Below are positions 27,105 to 38,400 of a stretch of DNA of 64,000 nucleotides, piece by piece. Under the pieces are notes generated by a model, which was given only the letters and a program-made list of their open reading frames with translations, searched no databases and was not told the origin of the DNA. The stretch's first letter is position 1; each line of letters opens with the position of its first letter. The stretch is from Oscillatoriales cyanobacterium (lineage in GTDB: Bacteria > Cyanobacteriota > Cyanobacteriia > Cyanobacteriales > Microcoleaceae). The stretch lies in the NCBI GenBank assembly GCA_004293365.1, contig RDYN01000015.1, positions 1 through 64,000 of the forward strand, given 5' to 3'. The translations under genes and the position numbers were made by a program.

Positions 27105-27800
27105 TTAGCCTAATTTCTTAGAGACTTCTGCAAGTTTAGTTACCATTTGGGCGACGGCTTTGTCAACTGCTGCGCTCAAAAGTCCATCTTCATTGCTACT
27201 TCCGGAATTCCCGCCAATACCTCTGACAGAAAAACTTGAATCGCTTTGATCTGCTTCTCCTACTGCTTTGGCGGTAGCAAGAATATCTCCGGAAGCTGTT
27301 CCGATTAATCGCACGTCTATTTGCACGGTAGCTTTGGTTTTTTGGGAACCGCCACCGATACCCATGAAACTGCCGCCGCCGGATTGTTTGTCGATATTAA
27401 ACTTGGTAATAGTGCCGATGAGTACGGCGTCAACTCCTAGTTTTTTGCCAATTTCGGCGGCGGTGCCGGCATCCATTGAACCGCTGCGATTTTCTTGTTT
27501 GAGGACTTGTTCGAGTTTGCTGCGATCGACTACTGTGTAAGTGCCGTTGTTAACGAGTTCGTTGATTAGCATTTCGCTGATGCCTTTGGCTGCGCCGACT
27601 CCTCTGTAGGAACTGTAATAGCTGTTGGTGGTGCCGTAGTCGAAGTCCATGACGACGAGGCGCTTTTTGGCGGTAGCTTGGGCGAGTTGGGTTGCGGGTT
27701 GGGTGGTGGCTGGTGTGGCGATCGCATTGACTGAAACGCCGACTAGCATTAGGGTAGCTAGGGAAATGCTGGTTAAGCGAGATATGGTGGTGGTTTTCAT
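27105..27800 (-). CDS. CsgG-family secreted protein
   Basis: 231 residues with a cleavable-looking signal peptide (1-29, hydrophobic SLATLMLVGVSVNA) but no lipobox cysteine. The CsgG-type core follows: KKRLVVMDFDYGTT, an SEMLINELVNNGTYTVVDRSKLEQVL helix-strand pattern (described in parts), and KKLGVDAVLIGTITKF. Glycine-rich loops (about 140-150) are seen. True CsgG is an outer-membrane curli exporter; this shorter form lacks the lipid anchor and is probably a periplasmic relative of the LpoB/CsgG group. It stands alone, with about 300 bp upstream. Confidence 0.8.
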   Translation of the reverse strand: MKTTTISRLTSISLATLMLVGVSVNAIATPATTQPATQLAQATAKKRLVVMDFDYGTTNSYYSSYRGVGAAKGISEMLINELVNNGTYTVVDRSKLEQVLKQENRSGSMDAGTAAEIGKKLGVDAVLIGTITKFNIDKQSGGGSFMGIGGGSQKTKATVQIDVRLIGTASGDILATAKAVGEADQSDSSFSVRGIGGNSGSSNEDGLLSAAVDKAVAQMVTKLAEVSKKLG

Positions 27801-28113
27801 GAATTTTTTCTCACAATGCTTCTGTGCAGACTCTAGAATAGTGCACGGAACCGCCGGATGTCAGGGTTGCGGATGATAATGTTGGCACGGGCGATCGGGT
27901 TTTACTTTATTCTGACGCTAAAAATCTTTAATTTTTGTTAATTAACGGCAGATAAAAATAGAAACAGAGCAAGACTTTGATCGATGTTTCAATCCCTAAT
28001 ATTCGATACTTTCTTACCATAAAGAATTGGTTTAAAGCCCCAAGCCCGATCGGGGAAAAATTAAAAGAAGATGATTCATTACTCCAATCCTCTTCCTTCC
28101 ATGTCAAGTGCTG
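27801..28113. other. Upstream region of the CsgG-family gene
   Basis: 313 bp with no gene. AT-rich stretches (27900-27960) could hold the promoter of the minus-strand csgG-like gene; no clear box was identified. Confidence 0.4.
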
Positions 28114-28491
28114 TCAACTGTCAACTGAAGCCCCAGCCTCCATAAAACCCATCAACCAATTAGCCATCGTCGCCCTGCGAGTCTGTCTCGGCCCGAATTC
28201 CCCAATCTTATAGCCCTTAAACCCCAATTTTTCCTTTAGCAACTGCTTGTTTTCTGGAAGAGTCGATCGCGTCAATTTCACCGTCGCAGGTCTAGAATCA
28301 ATAAAATCCGGCGGTTCAGGATAATCTGTGCGCCACTCGCTAGCAACATCAGCGCTGTTCCACTTACCAGTCTGGGCATCATAGCAGTAGCCCAGATACA
28401 GCCAAACTAAGCGGTTGACAGCAGCATCATCCATTTCTTCGTTGAGGATAGCCCAAATAGTTTCGTTGTTCAGCGGCGGCAGTTCAGACAT
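28114..28491 (-). CDS. DUF1823-family protein
   Basis: 125 residues, no signal. The sequence (PLNNETIWAILNEEMDDAAV, NRLVWLYLGYCYD, EWRTDYPEPPDFIDSRPATV, KLTRSTLPENKQLLKEKLGF, RRATMANWLMGF) matches DUF1823, a family of cyanobacteria and plastid-bearing organisms with no known function. It lies between the csgG-like and gap genes on the same strand as gap, separated by about 200 bp with a terminator-like hairpin. Confidence 0.85.
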   Translation of the reverse strand: MSELPPLNNETIWAILNEEMDDAAVNRLVWLYLGYCYDAQTGKWNSADVASEWRTDYPEPPDFIDSRPATVKLTRSTLPENKQLLKEKLGFKGYKIGEFGPRQTRRATMANWLMGFMEAGASVDS

Positions 28492-28643
28492 AATTGGGAT
28501 GCGATATGATAACTTTCAAAAAATTTAATTTAGATGATTCTAAATTTTAACCTGAGTTGCTCAGTTTTGAATACAAAAAGTCGTTTAACGCGCGAATTAT
28601 CCCCGTAAGGTGCGAAATGCACAGTATTTCTTAAAACTCTTGT

Positions 28644-28668
28644 GGGGCGATGCTCAAAGCATCGCCCC
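28644..28668 (-). terminator. Hairpin after gap
   Basis: GGGGCGATGCT and AGCATCGCCCC, an 11-bp perfect stem with a 3-nt loop, 28 bp past the stop of the minus-strand gap gene. It is followed by no long T run, so it may be an attenuating or RNA-stabilising hairpin. Confidence 0.6.
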
Positions 28669-28695
28669 CAAAATTAAATCTAAATGCGCGACAAC

Positions 28696-29853
<1,158 letters not shown>

Positions 29854-29951
29854 TTAAGAATTCTGAATTTTGTGCGGGCGGCGAAGGGCAATTAATCCTG
29901 AAATGACCGCTGGCTAATGAGCGATCGCTGATGATTTTAAAATTGTACAAC

Positions 29952-30105
29952 TGCTATAATTCAATACGGTTTACTTAAGGCAGATCCCCCCTAACCCCCC
30001 TTAAAAAAGGGGGGGACAAGAAAGCTCTTAAGTCCCCCGGGAGGGGGATTTAGGGGGATCTCCGGGGCATAAAAAGTGTTAAGTAAACCGTATTGTGCTA
30101 TAATT
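29952..30105. mobile_element. MITE-like element with 10-bp target duplication
   Basis: The element spans 29962-30095 (134 bp) and has near-perfect terminal inverted repeats CAATACGGTTTACTTAA and TTAAGTAAACCGTATTG. It is flanked by the exact direct repeat TGCTATAATT at 29952-29961 and 30096-30105, a target-site duplication. The centre is rich in CCCCC/GGGGG tracts and encodes nothing. It is a non-autonomous transposon that needs a transposase from elsewhere. Confidence 0.88.
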
Positions 30106-30197
30106 AAACACAGATTTTTTGCAAATTATAGTTATTAAATTAATTAAAAAAAAACTTAGGAATGAGAATTAAATAACTTACAATCTTTATTATTCTT

Positions 30198-30247
30198 GTG
30201 GGATGGGCGTCCCGCCCGTTTATGGACGGGCGGGACGCCCATCCCAC
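30198..30247. repeat. Perfect 22-bp inverted repeat
   Basis: Arms at 30198-30219 and 30226-30247 (pattern GTGGGATGGGCGTCCCGCCC...) with a 6-nt loop. It is GC-rich against an AT-rich background. It is downstream of sbtB and could end that operon's transcript. Confidence 0.8.
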
Positions 30248-30356
30248 TTTCAAGAGTGTAAATTATTTAATTTGCGATCCTAAGTAACTAATGACTAATA
30301 ACTAATCACTAATAACTATGACTAATGACCACTGACTAATGACTAATGACTAATGA

Positions 30357-30665
30357 CTACCCAACACACTTAGTAGTGAGCAATTCCACCGCATCGGAAA
30401 TAAAACACGACCCGCCAAACTTATTTAGCACTGGTCTAATATTTTCTGCAACTGCCGATATTTTATCGGGTTCGCAGAAAGCCAGCACGTAAATATTATC
30501 CAGCATACTCATTGCTAAATCATCCAATTTACGTCCCCTAGTGGTTTTTCCCGCGACACCGCGAATCACTGAATAACCGGGGACGCCAGCTTTGTCTAAA
30601 CCATCTAAAATCTTTGGGAGCTCCACCGAGTTCGCCAAAATTTCTATCCTTTTAACTGCGTCCAT
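30357..30665 (-). CDS. sbtB: SbtB, PII-like regulator of SbtA
   Basis: 102 residues with a PII-like fold: RIEILANSVELPKILDGL, then the short T-loop-like AGKTTRGRKLDD and the end GGSCFISDAVELLTT. It binds adenine nucleotides and controls the bicarbonate transporter SbtA at the membrane (established for the family). The C-terminal Cys-rich CGPxGC extension of some SbtB proteins is absent. A strong GGAGGTG site sits 8 bp before its ATG, and overlaps the end of sbtA. The gap between the genes is only 4 bp. Confidence 0.92.
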   Translation of the reverse strand: MDAVKRIEILANSVELPKILDGLDKAGVPGYSVIRGVAGKTTRGRKLDDLAMSMLDNIYVLAFCEPDKISAVAENIRPVLNKFGGSCFISDAVELLTTKCVG

Positions 30666-30669
30666 AAGT

Positions 30670-31641
30670 TCACCTCCAAAACATATTGATTCCGTATAGA
30701 TACATGGGAATGCCTACAACGATGTTAAACGGAAACGTCACTGCTAAGGCTGTTGAAATGTAAAGGCTGGGGTTAGCTTCTGGAACGGTCAGCCGCATAG
30801 CTGCTGGTACTGCGATGTAAGAAGCACTGGCACACAATACGGAAAATAACAGGCTATCTCCCTGCGGCATTCCGATTAGTTTGGCTATGGCTAAACCAAC
30901 TCCTGCGTTAACTATGGGAATTAGGATTGCAAAGGCGATCAAGAAAATTCCTGTTTCTTGCAAATCTTTAATTCTGCTAGCAGCAACCAGTCCCATGTCT
31001 AGCAAGAAAAAAGTCAGAACGCCGTAAAATAAATCTTGAGTAAACGGACTCATAACTTCCCAACCGTGTTCTCCTGTCAGAATGCCCATAATTAGGCTGC
31101 CTACTAACAGAAAAACTGAACTGTTGAGGAAGGCTTCTTGCAGCACTTCTGCCCAAACTATTTCGCGTTTTCCTTCTTCGCCACCGAATACACTCACCAG
31201 AATTAGACCGACGATAATTGCAGGGGATTCCATTAATGCTAGCGCTGCTACCATGTAACCGTCAAAGTCGATTCCTAGTTCTTTTAGGAACGAAGTTGCG
31301 GTGATAAAGGTGACGGCGCTGATGGAACCGTAGGTGGCTGCGATCGCCGCGGCATTGTAGGAGTCTAGTTTAACCCTCAGTATGAAGAAAGTATAAACTG
31401 GTACTAGCGCTGACATCAACATGGCTGCTGCAATTGTCAGGGCGACTTGCTGGTTGATTCCGCTTCGGGACAGTTCGACGCCGCCTTTAAATCCGATCGC
31501 AAACAGCAGGTACAGCGAAAACAGTTTCGGGATGGGCGCCGGAATTTCTAAGTCAGATTTTAGGAAAATCGCCAGCATTCCCATGAAAAATGCTAATACT
31601 GGTGGATTTAAGATATTTGACGCTACGAGGCTTAAATCCAC
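30670..31641 (-). CDS. sbtA: SbtA, sodium-dependent bicarbonate transporter
   Basis: 323 residues, about 10 transmembrane helices, matching the SbtA/DUF897 family (NILNPPVLAFFMGMLAIFLK and ATYGSISAVTFITATSFLKE, each in one helix region; MALMESPAIIVG). SbtA imports bicarbonate with Na+ to feed the carboxysome. It is somewhat shorter than the best-studied SbtA proteins (about 370 residues), mainly in a cytoplasmic loop. It is followed by sbtB with coupling. The operon is expected to respond to low inorganic carbon, but no operator was seen. Confidence 0.9.
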   Translation of the reverse strand: MDLSLVASNILNPPVLAFFMGMLAIFLKSDLEIPAPIPKLFSLYLLFAIGFKGGVELSRSGINQQVALTIAAAMLMSALVPVYTFFILRVKLDSYNAAAIAATYGSISAVTFITATSFLKELGIDFDGYMVAALALMESPAIIVGLILVSVFGGEEGKREIVWAEVLQEAFLNSSVFLLVGSLIMGILTGEHGWEVMSPFTQDLFYGVLTFFLLDMGLVAASRIKDLQETGIFLIAFAILIPIVNAGVGLAIAKLIGMPQGDSLLFSVLCASASYIAVPAAMRLTVPEANPSLYISTALAVTFPFNIVVGIPMYLYGINMFWR

Positions 31642-31769
31642 GATCGTTCACTCCCATTTCTGATTTTTTTAATATTACTTCACAAATAATTGTTACACGA
31701 GAATGGACAAATAGAGCGATCGAACTCTGGGAATGGCGATATATCTTCCTAAAGACCGTTGCAGGTGCC

Positions 31770-31804
31770 CAGCGCACACCCTACAACGAGTAAGGTGTGC
31801 GCTG
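31770..31804 (-). terminator. Hairpin between the peroxiredoxin and sbtA
   Basis: CAGCGCACACC and GGTGTGCGCTG form an 11-bp stem with a 13-nt loop, between the end of the peroxiredoxin gene and the start of sbtA. It likely separates the two transcripts. Confidence 0.55.
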
Positions 31805-31834
31805 CGTAACCACAGCCTAAGTATTTTTCCCTAA

Positions 31835-32569
31835 CTAAGCAACTGCCAAATAAGACTCTAGAGCTTCGGAACCGCCGATCAACTTGCCGTCGATAAAGAC
31901 TTGCGGCACGGTTGTAGCGCCAGTCACGGCCCGCAGCGATCGGGTTGTAACATCCCGGCCCAAGACGATTTCTTCATAATCCAAGCCCTTTTCAGTCAGC
32001 ATTTTCTTAGCCTTGGCGCAGAAAGGACAGCCCATTTTTGTAAACAGCGAAACTAGCTTCGGCTTAGCTGCTGCGGAGTTGATGTAGTTGAGCATCGTCT
32101 CGGCATCGGACACTTTGAAAGGATCGCCCGGTTCCTCCGGTTCAATAAACATTTTTTCAACCAAGCCATCTTTGACTACCATCGAATAGCGCCAAGACCG
32201 CTTCCCAAAGCCTAAATCTGTTTTATCTACCAGCATTCCCATGCCTTCGGTAAACTCGCCGTTACCGTCGGGAATTAACGTCACATTGTCTGCTTCTTGG
32301 TCTTTTGCCCACTCGTTCATCACAAAAGTGTCGTTGACGGAAATACAAACGATTTCATCTACGCCATTTGCTTTGAAAACTTTGGCCAATTCGTTGTAGC
32401 CAGGGAGGTGCGTTGACGAACAAGTGGGAGTGAATGCTCCCGGTAGAGAAAAGACTGCTACAGTTTTGCCTGCAAACAAATCATCGGTGGTGACATCCAC
32501 CCACTCGTTGTCCTTGCGAGTGCGAAAGGTGACTTTGGGTACTCTTTGACCTTCGTGGTTCCTCAGCAT
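31835..32569 (-). CDS. Hybrid peroxiredoxin-glutaredoxin (Prx5-Grx)
   Basis: 244 residues in two fused domains. The first (1-160) is a Prx5-type peroxiredoxin with the peroxidatic cysteine in [15 protein letters not shown]. The second (about 170-244) is a glutaredoxin with the active site GCPFCAKAK and [14 protein letters not shown]. The enzyme reduces peroxides, using glutathione recycled by its own Grx domain. All catalytic residues are intact. The upstream region carries a strong promoter-like sequence with an embedded palindrome (next entry). Confidence 0.93.
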   Translation of the reverse strand: MLRNHEGQRVPKVTFRTRKDNEWVDVTTDDLFAGKTVAVFSLPGAFTPTCSSTHLPGYNELAKVFKANGVDEIVCISVNDTFVMNEWAKDQEADNVTLIPDGNGEFTEGMGMLVDKTDLGFGKRSWRYSMVVKDGLVEKMFIEPEEPGDPFKVSDAETMLNYINSAAAKPKLVSLFTKMGCPFCAKAKKMLTEKGLDYEEIVLGRDVTTRSLRAVTGATTVPQVFIDGKLIGGSEALESYLAVA

Positions 32570-32610
32570 GATTTTGAATCCTTGGGTACTTGGGTTAAAT
32601 TTCGTTGCTT

Positions 32611-32645
32611 GCTATAGCGTACTCATAACGAGTATGACTTGTCAA
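32611..32645 (-). promoter_or_regulatory. Promoter with central 15-bp palindrome, upstream of the Prx-Grx gene
   Basis: On the minus strand: TTGACA (32640-32645) then TACTC-GTTAT-GAGTA (palindrome at 32620-32634) then a TATAGC/GCTATA box (32611-32618), with an over-long spacer of about 21-23 bp. A palindrome centred in such a spacer is typical of MerR-like control. Confidence 0.5.
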
Positions 32646-32769
32646 GGGAGGCGGGTTTTTTTCGTGGGACTTCGGGGCGCGGGACAGTCAGTGCCTTGTC
32701 TTGGCGACAGCTTGGCGATCGAGCAGATGGAAAACTTGCTGTTTAGTCCGATCCTCTTCGAGGACTTCG

Positions 32770-33405
32770 CTAACGCAAATTTTGCCTCCATGCCTTTGCT
32801 GCTGCTAACGCATTAGGATTTTTCACACATTCTGTCAACATTTCGATATCAAGTTCCGGTAGTAATTCGCTGTTTGTGATTAATTCATAACCGCAGTTCG
32901 ACACAAATTCAACCGGAATCTCTTCTCGCAAATGGTAGATCGAAAATCGGTCATTTCGCCAGAACCAAACCTCTCGCACATTCAACCTTCTATACAGTTC
33001 TAATTTATTGATGCTGCCGCTAGTAACAATTACTTCAATTACCAAATCGGGAAATTCTTTATCAGTGCCAATACAGTAAGCTTCATCCGGTTCCGTACCG
33101 CCACTTTTTTCCTCTTGTCGCAGAGTTGTAGACCCAAAAGGGAAATATTCGATATCAGCTTCTACAAAATAAATTTCCAGCAAATTTCCAATGCGAGTTT
33201 TACCATTTTCATGGCGGCGAGAAGGTGACATGATTTCTAAAATTCCATCTAAATAAGTAACTCGATATCCCGCAGCATCTCCAATCCGATTTAGCAGTGT
33301 CTCGTATTGTTCCCAGTTCACCCTATCCGTGATGTAGCGCTCTTCAGAATCTTGACGTTGGAGTGCTTGTTCATTAAGTAATGTATCTAGCTCGATCGTC
33401 AGCAT
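32770..33405 (-). CDS. Uma2-family protein (DUF820, restriction-endonuclease-like fold)
   Basis: 211 residues. It has GYRVTYLDGILEIMSPSRRHE, then EPDEAYCIG and EFPDLVIEVIVTSGSINKLE with a PD-(D/E)xK-like core (D-L-V-I-E-V), then YRRLNVREVWFWR. Uma2 proteins are very abundant in cyanobacteria and probably are nucleases of unknown role. All core residues are present. Its stop codon lies in a 23-bp repeat shared with the gap upstream region, so its last residues may have been added by that repeat. Confidence 0.85.
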   Translation of the reverse strand: MLTIELDTLLNEQALQRQDSEERYITDRVNWEQYETLLNRIGDAAGYRVTYLDGILEIMSPSRRHENGKTRIGNLLEIYFVEADIEYFPFGSTTLRQEEKSGGTEPDEAYCIGTDKEFPDLVIEVIVTSGSINKLELYRRLNVREVWFWRNDRFSIYHLREEIPVEFVSNCGYELITNSELLPELDIEMLTECVKNPNALAAAKAWRQNLR

Positions 33406-33443
33406 TAGTATTACCTCCTTACAAGTTGTTCTTATTTTAGCAG

Positions 33444-33577
33444 ACGGCGGTTGAAACCGCGTCTACAAAAACGATGTCTGCCTCCGCAGACTAAGAGAGA
33501 ATAACCCAAGTTTAATCGCCTTTTATTCAACCTGCGGAGGCAGGTTTTGTTCGTATCGACGCGGTTTCAACCGCCGT
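33444..33577. repeat. Dispersed inverted repeat, family C
   Basis: Perfect 19-bp arms (ACGGCGGTTGAAACCGCGT at 33444-33462 and its complement at 33559-33577) lie 96 bp apart. The interior has a smaller inverted pair, TGTCTGCCTCCGCAGACT and CCTGCGGAGGCAGG. It lies between two minus-strand genes. Confidence 0.85.
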
Positions 33578-33586
33578 ATTATCATC

Positions 33587-35461
33587 TTATTCCCAATCAA
33601 ACTTTCTCCCCAAATACTCCTCTAATTCCTGATTGTAAGGTTTAAAATAATCGCTCAACAGTTCCAGAACTGACTCATTTACCCGCTGATAAGAACCGGG
33701 ATTAGCATTTTGGTATTCAGACAATTGATATTCGGGCAACTCTAAAAATGCTAAAACCTGATTGACAGTTGTCGCCGCACCTGCATACAAATCTTCGCTT
33801 TTCAAAATTAACAACTGTTCTCGCGGAAAGAAAGCCAGCCAATTTTTAATAAATTCTATATACCTGCCGCGAGCTAAGTAATTCCCAGGTTCCTCGCCGA
33901 TAATGTATTCTGGGTTTTGATTCAACCGTTCGATTTCGTCGCTAATTGCCCGATCGAGCGATCGCCCTTCCCAATTTAAGCCCTTTAAGCGATAAAAATG
34001 AGAAATCGCGCGATCGACCGGATTTCGCAACAGCACAATCAGTTTCACCTCTGGAAACGCGCTGTAGAGACGTTCCGGCGCTTCCCGAGAGTCAAAATAG
34101 CTCGGACTTGCCTCACCCGTTACAAATGGTTCTCCCTCCGGCATTTGCGGAAAATGAGCCAAATACCAATCAATCCCTCTGTGAAAGTGCCACGAGAAAA
34201 AATCCATCTCCTTTTTAATCGGAGTCAAAATTTGCGGTTGTTCAGCTAAATAAGTGTACAGAGAAGTCGTGCCGCACCGCTGAGAACCAATAATGATAAA
34301 CTTAGGCAATTTGACTGTATTTTCTTGTGGAAAAGGCATCTTCCCTATCTCAATATTTTGAGAAACAGTCATCTTGACTGTTCTCTTACTAAAAATAGAT
34401 ACAAAAGTTTGCTTGTAACTGACAGTTTGATAACAGCAAATTGCCTCAGCAATTTTGCCTTGTCTCGTCAAAACTTCCCCCAAATTCAAATAAGGCCAAA
34501 AAGCCTCCGGTTGAGCATCAACAACTTCCCAGCAAAAGTTCTCAACTTCATCCAGCTTGTTTTGCTCGATCAAAACTTCCCACAAATTGTAATAAAACCA
34601 CCAAGGAAGATCGGGATTTATTTGCATTGCTTGCAAAAAAGCCTCCGCCGCTTCCTCCCCATATTTTTGCTGGCTCAAAACCGCACCTAAATTGTAATAA
34701 GACCAGCAATCATCCGGTTCTTGGGCGACTGTGGCGCGGGCTGAGGCTAAAGCGCGATCGTCTTCCTGGGCAACGCTTACGCACTTTTCTTGCTCCTGCA
34801 ACAACTCCTCTAATTCCGGTGACGCTTTTTCACAATTCGGCAGAAATGTCAAGAGGATTTTGTAAAAAATAATAGCGCTTTTTGGGCCGCGATACTTTAC
34901 TAAACTTCTTCCTAAATTCAAATAAAATTTATGATTTTCCGGTGTAACTTGCAATTGAGATTTTTTTAAGACTAAATTTAAATCAGAATCTGTTTGTCCT
35001 AGAGCATATCCAAACTTCTCGTAAATTCCCGGCAAATCTCCGTCAATTTGAATAGCTTTTAAATACGCGACAATAGCTTCATCCCACTGTTTAAGTTTAA
35101 TTAAAGCGTCGGCTAAATTGTAAAAAGACCAAGCAAAATCTGAGTTGAGTACAATCTCGCAGCGGTAAGCAGCGACAGCATCCTCCCAGCGTTCCAATTT
35201 CAGCAAAGCATCGCCCAAATTGTGATAAGACCACGAAAAATCTGGATTTAACTCAACAGCTTTTGTGTAAGCAGCGACAGCATCCTCCCAGCGTTCGAGT
35301 TTGAGAAAAACATCGCCCAAACTGTGAAAAGACCACGAAAAATCTGGATTTAATTCAACAGCTTTGCGGTAAGCAGCAACAGCCTCATCAAACTGACCGC
35401 TTTCTAGCAGGGAATTGCCCAACTTGTGGTAATCATGACTATTCATGCGAAACTCCTGCAA
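33587..35461 (-). CDS. TPR protein with C-terminal sulfotransferase domain
   Basis: 624 residues (or 619 from a second ATG at 35446). About nine TPR repeats cover residues 1-345, the first three nearly identical at DNA level. The sulfotransferase domain (about 385-620) shows the 5'-phosphosulfate loop IIIGSQRCGTTSLYTYL and the 3'-phosphate motif VLLRNPVDRAISHFYRL. It would move sulfate from PAPS to a sugar or protein. It overlaps the end of the upstream gene by 8-23 nt, so it is the third gene of a coupled operon. No signal peptide is seen, suggesting cytoplasmic work. Confidence 0.87.
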   Translation of the reverse strand: MQEFRMNSHDYHKLGNSLLESGQFDEAVAAYRKAVELNPDFSWSFHSLGDVFLKLERWEDAVAAYTKAVELNPDFSWSYHNLGDALLKLERWEDAVAAYRCEIVLNSDFAWSFYNLADALIKLKQWDEAIVAYLKAIQIDGDLPGIYEKFGYALGQTDSDLNLVLKKSQLQVTPENHKFYLNLGRSLVKYRGPKSAIIFYKILLTFLPNCEKASPELEELLQEQEKCVSVAQEDDRALASARATVAQEPDDCWSYYNLGAVLSQQKYGEEAAEAFLQAMQINPDLPWWFYYNLWEVLIEQNKLDEVENFCWEVVDAQPEAFWPYLNLGEVLTRQGKIAEAICCYQTVSYKQTFVSIFSKRTVKMTVSQNIEIGKMPFPQENTVKLPKFIIIGSQRCGTTSLYTYLAEQPQILTPIKKEMDFFSWHFHRGIDWYLAHFPQMPEGEPFVTGEASPSYFDSREAPERLYSAFPEVKLIVLLRNPVDRAISHFYRLKGLNWEGRSLDRAISDEIERLNQNPEYIIGEEPGNYLARGRYIEFIKNWLAFFPREQLLILKSEDLYAGAATTVNQVLAFLELPEYQLSEYQNANPGSYQRVNESVLELLSDYFKPYNQELEEYLGRKFDWE

Positions 35462-38400
35462 TATTCATTAACTTCTCCAGCGAGTTCACATCCACCCGCA
35501 TATCTTTATGTCCCGAATATGTATGAGTTTGGTCATCAAACAATTCAGCAATTAAATAGTAATGTTCCAAGTCACACAAATTGCTGATAGTCCAAAAGCA
35601 ACTCGGTACATAAATCGGAGGAAAAATTTCAATTACTTTAGTTCCCGGAGTGCAAAAAACTAGATTAGTCAATCCCCCTCCGTGAGGTGATACAACTACT
35701 TTAGCCGCAGCCAAACACCTGGCTTGTTCCGCTACAGACATGGTTTCTAGTTTGACTGTACGAAACCCAAACTTTTCTAAACAGGTGACAACCTCTTCCT
35801 CGTTGACAATTCGCCGGTAGGATGCGTTTTCTCGGCTGATATAAATTTTTTCTGAATAATTTGTATTTAGCGCCTGCTGTTCATTTAAAAATATTTGTTT
35901 GAGATAGTCGCACTTCCATTGAGAAACTGCTCCCGCTCCGTCATAAGATATTGACGGAACTATTAATTTATCGGCGGTAATGTGGAGGTTGCAGCGACTT
36001 TCTAAAATTTTATCCGGCGGAATTCCTAAAATCTTTAAAGTTTCAGCTTGATAGGAAGAATCGCAGGCATTGACAACAAACTTATCTATAGTTTCTATCA
36101 ATCCGCTCCGCTGTAAAAGGTCAAATCGCGTTATCACATCAAACATCCAATGAAAATAAGCGGCTCCACCCCAGCGAGCCGATAAAAAAGCCACATTTCC
36201 ATCGACGTGTTCAGCGGGAGGCAATTTGTCGGAAGTTATTACCAATTCTGAACAACCCATTGAGATATCAGCAACAAGTTTATTGTATGAAGTAATGACG
36301 GCGGTTGTCACAACATCGGCCCAAGCTCGTCCGTTTGGAAGTACGGTAACAAAAGCTTTTCTTGAATGAGTTTGATTCGCCCAAAATCTGCTGTGGCTGT
36401 CGATTGTTTTGGAAGTTGATAAATTGATTTCACTCGCAGGATGGATGTCAATGCAGGTGAGGTGCGGATTTGATTCGGCTGCAATTGCCAAATCTTCTGT
36501 AAATCCACAGTATTTTTTGAGAACACTTAATGGTAAGATTTGATTGTTGCATTTTAGGCGATCGCTCTCCTCGACTGCTGCTTGTTGTTCCAGAGCGTAC
36601 CCTATATTATCGTAAGCTTCAAACAAATCGGGTTTAATTTGCAGGGTTTGAACTAAATTAGTGATTGCCGGTTCCCACTGCTGTTTTGCAATCAAACTCA
36701 AACCCAATCCTTCGTAACACCAACAGGATTTTGGATCGATATTGATGCCTTTTTCGTAAATTGCGATCGCCCTTTCCAATTCGCCTTGCACCCGCCAAGC
36801 ATCGGCCAACTTCTTGTACAGCCAACTGTGCTCGGGTTCTAGCTCAACAGCACGAGCAAAAGCAACCGCTGCTTCCGGCCAATTTTCTTGTTTTTCCAGA
36901 ACTTCCCCCAAACTATTGTACAGCCAACAATCGGGATTTAATTCAATAGCTTTGCGGTAAGCCGCTGCCGCATCTTCCCAATTTTTTAGTTCAATCAAAG
37001 CCTTACCCAACCTCTCATAAGACCAATAAAAATCCGCATTTAGTGCAATAAATTTGCGGTAAGCCGTTGCAGCTTCCTCCCACTCAGAAAGCTTCATCAA
37101 CCTATCGCCTAAACCGCTGTAATTCCAGCAAAAATCGGGATTTAACTCAATAGCTTTGCGGTAAGCAGCAGCGGCTTCGCCATATCGATCGAGTTGCTGC
37201 AAGGTTTCTCCCAAAAAGTGGTAAGCCCAACTAAAATTAGGATTTAGTGCGATCGCCTGTTGGTAAGCGACTACAGCTTCATTCCACAACTCTTTATCTT
37301 GCAGACTTTTACCCAACTTGTGGTAGGTTAAATAATTGCCAGACTTAATTGTAATAGCAGTTTGATAGCAGGCGATCGCCTCATCGAGATAAGCCCCATC
37401 TGCCGCAATCTGCCCCAACTTTTCCCAACCTTGACACAAAACAGCTTGCTCTTCGCCCAAACTTTGATTGCCGATTTTTTTAACAATCAGTTGATAGCCT
37501 TTGTGGACTACTTCTAACTGACTCCCAAACATCTCCAAAAAAACATCGATCCCGATTTTAGTATTTTGCTCCGGGTTGTCGGGATAGGTAAATTCATAAT
37601 CGTCAAAAATCATCAATCCGCCCACTTTCACCACCCTCCAAGATAAAATCGCATCTTGCAGAGCGCTGGTGGCTTTGTGACACCCGTCAATGTAAGCAAT
37701 ATCGTAAGATTCTGAATCCAAAGTTACTAACACTTTCTGAGAATAACCTTGCAAGGGAATTACTTTGTCGCCCGAACCCGTTTTCGCAATATTGCCGTGA
37801 AATTGCTCTTGGAAATACAAATCAATACAAGTAATATTGGCCGTTGGATGAGTTAAAATATTATCCAACAACCAGCAAGCTGACATTCCTTGCAAACTGC
37901 CAATTTCTACTACTTTAAAATCCGCAATTCCCGCTAAATGCTGCAAATGCAGTTTCCAAATTTGAATATTGTGGGTAAACCAATCTTGGGTAAATTGATA
38001 ATTTTTGGCCGCACACTCAGGCCAACCTCTCAATTCAGCAGCTTTTTGGTGGAAAACCATCGCTTCTTCCACGCGCCCCAATCGCGGTAAAAGATTTCCC
38101 AAATCGCTGTAAGGCTTAGAATTAGTCGGATCTATTTCTATTTGACTGCGGTAAGTGGCAACCGCTTCATCCAATAAATTTGCCCGAATTAAGGCAAAGC
38201 CTAAATTGGAATAAAACACCAGAATATCTGGTTTGAGTTCGAGGGCTTTGCGGTAGCAACTAATAGCTTCTTGCCACATTTGTTTGTGAGCAAAAGATTC
38301 TCCTAAATAATTGTGTGCCCAATAGGAATCATTATTGATTTCCAGCACTTGACGGTAACATTGAATAGCTTCATCAAATTCGCGTCTTTGCGCGAAAAGA

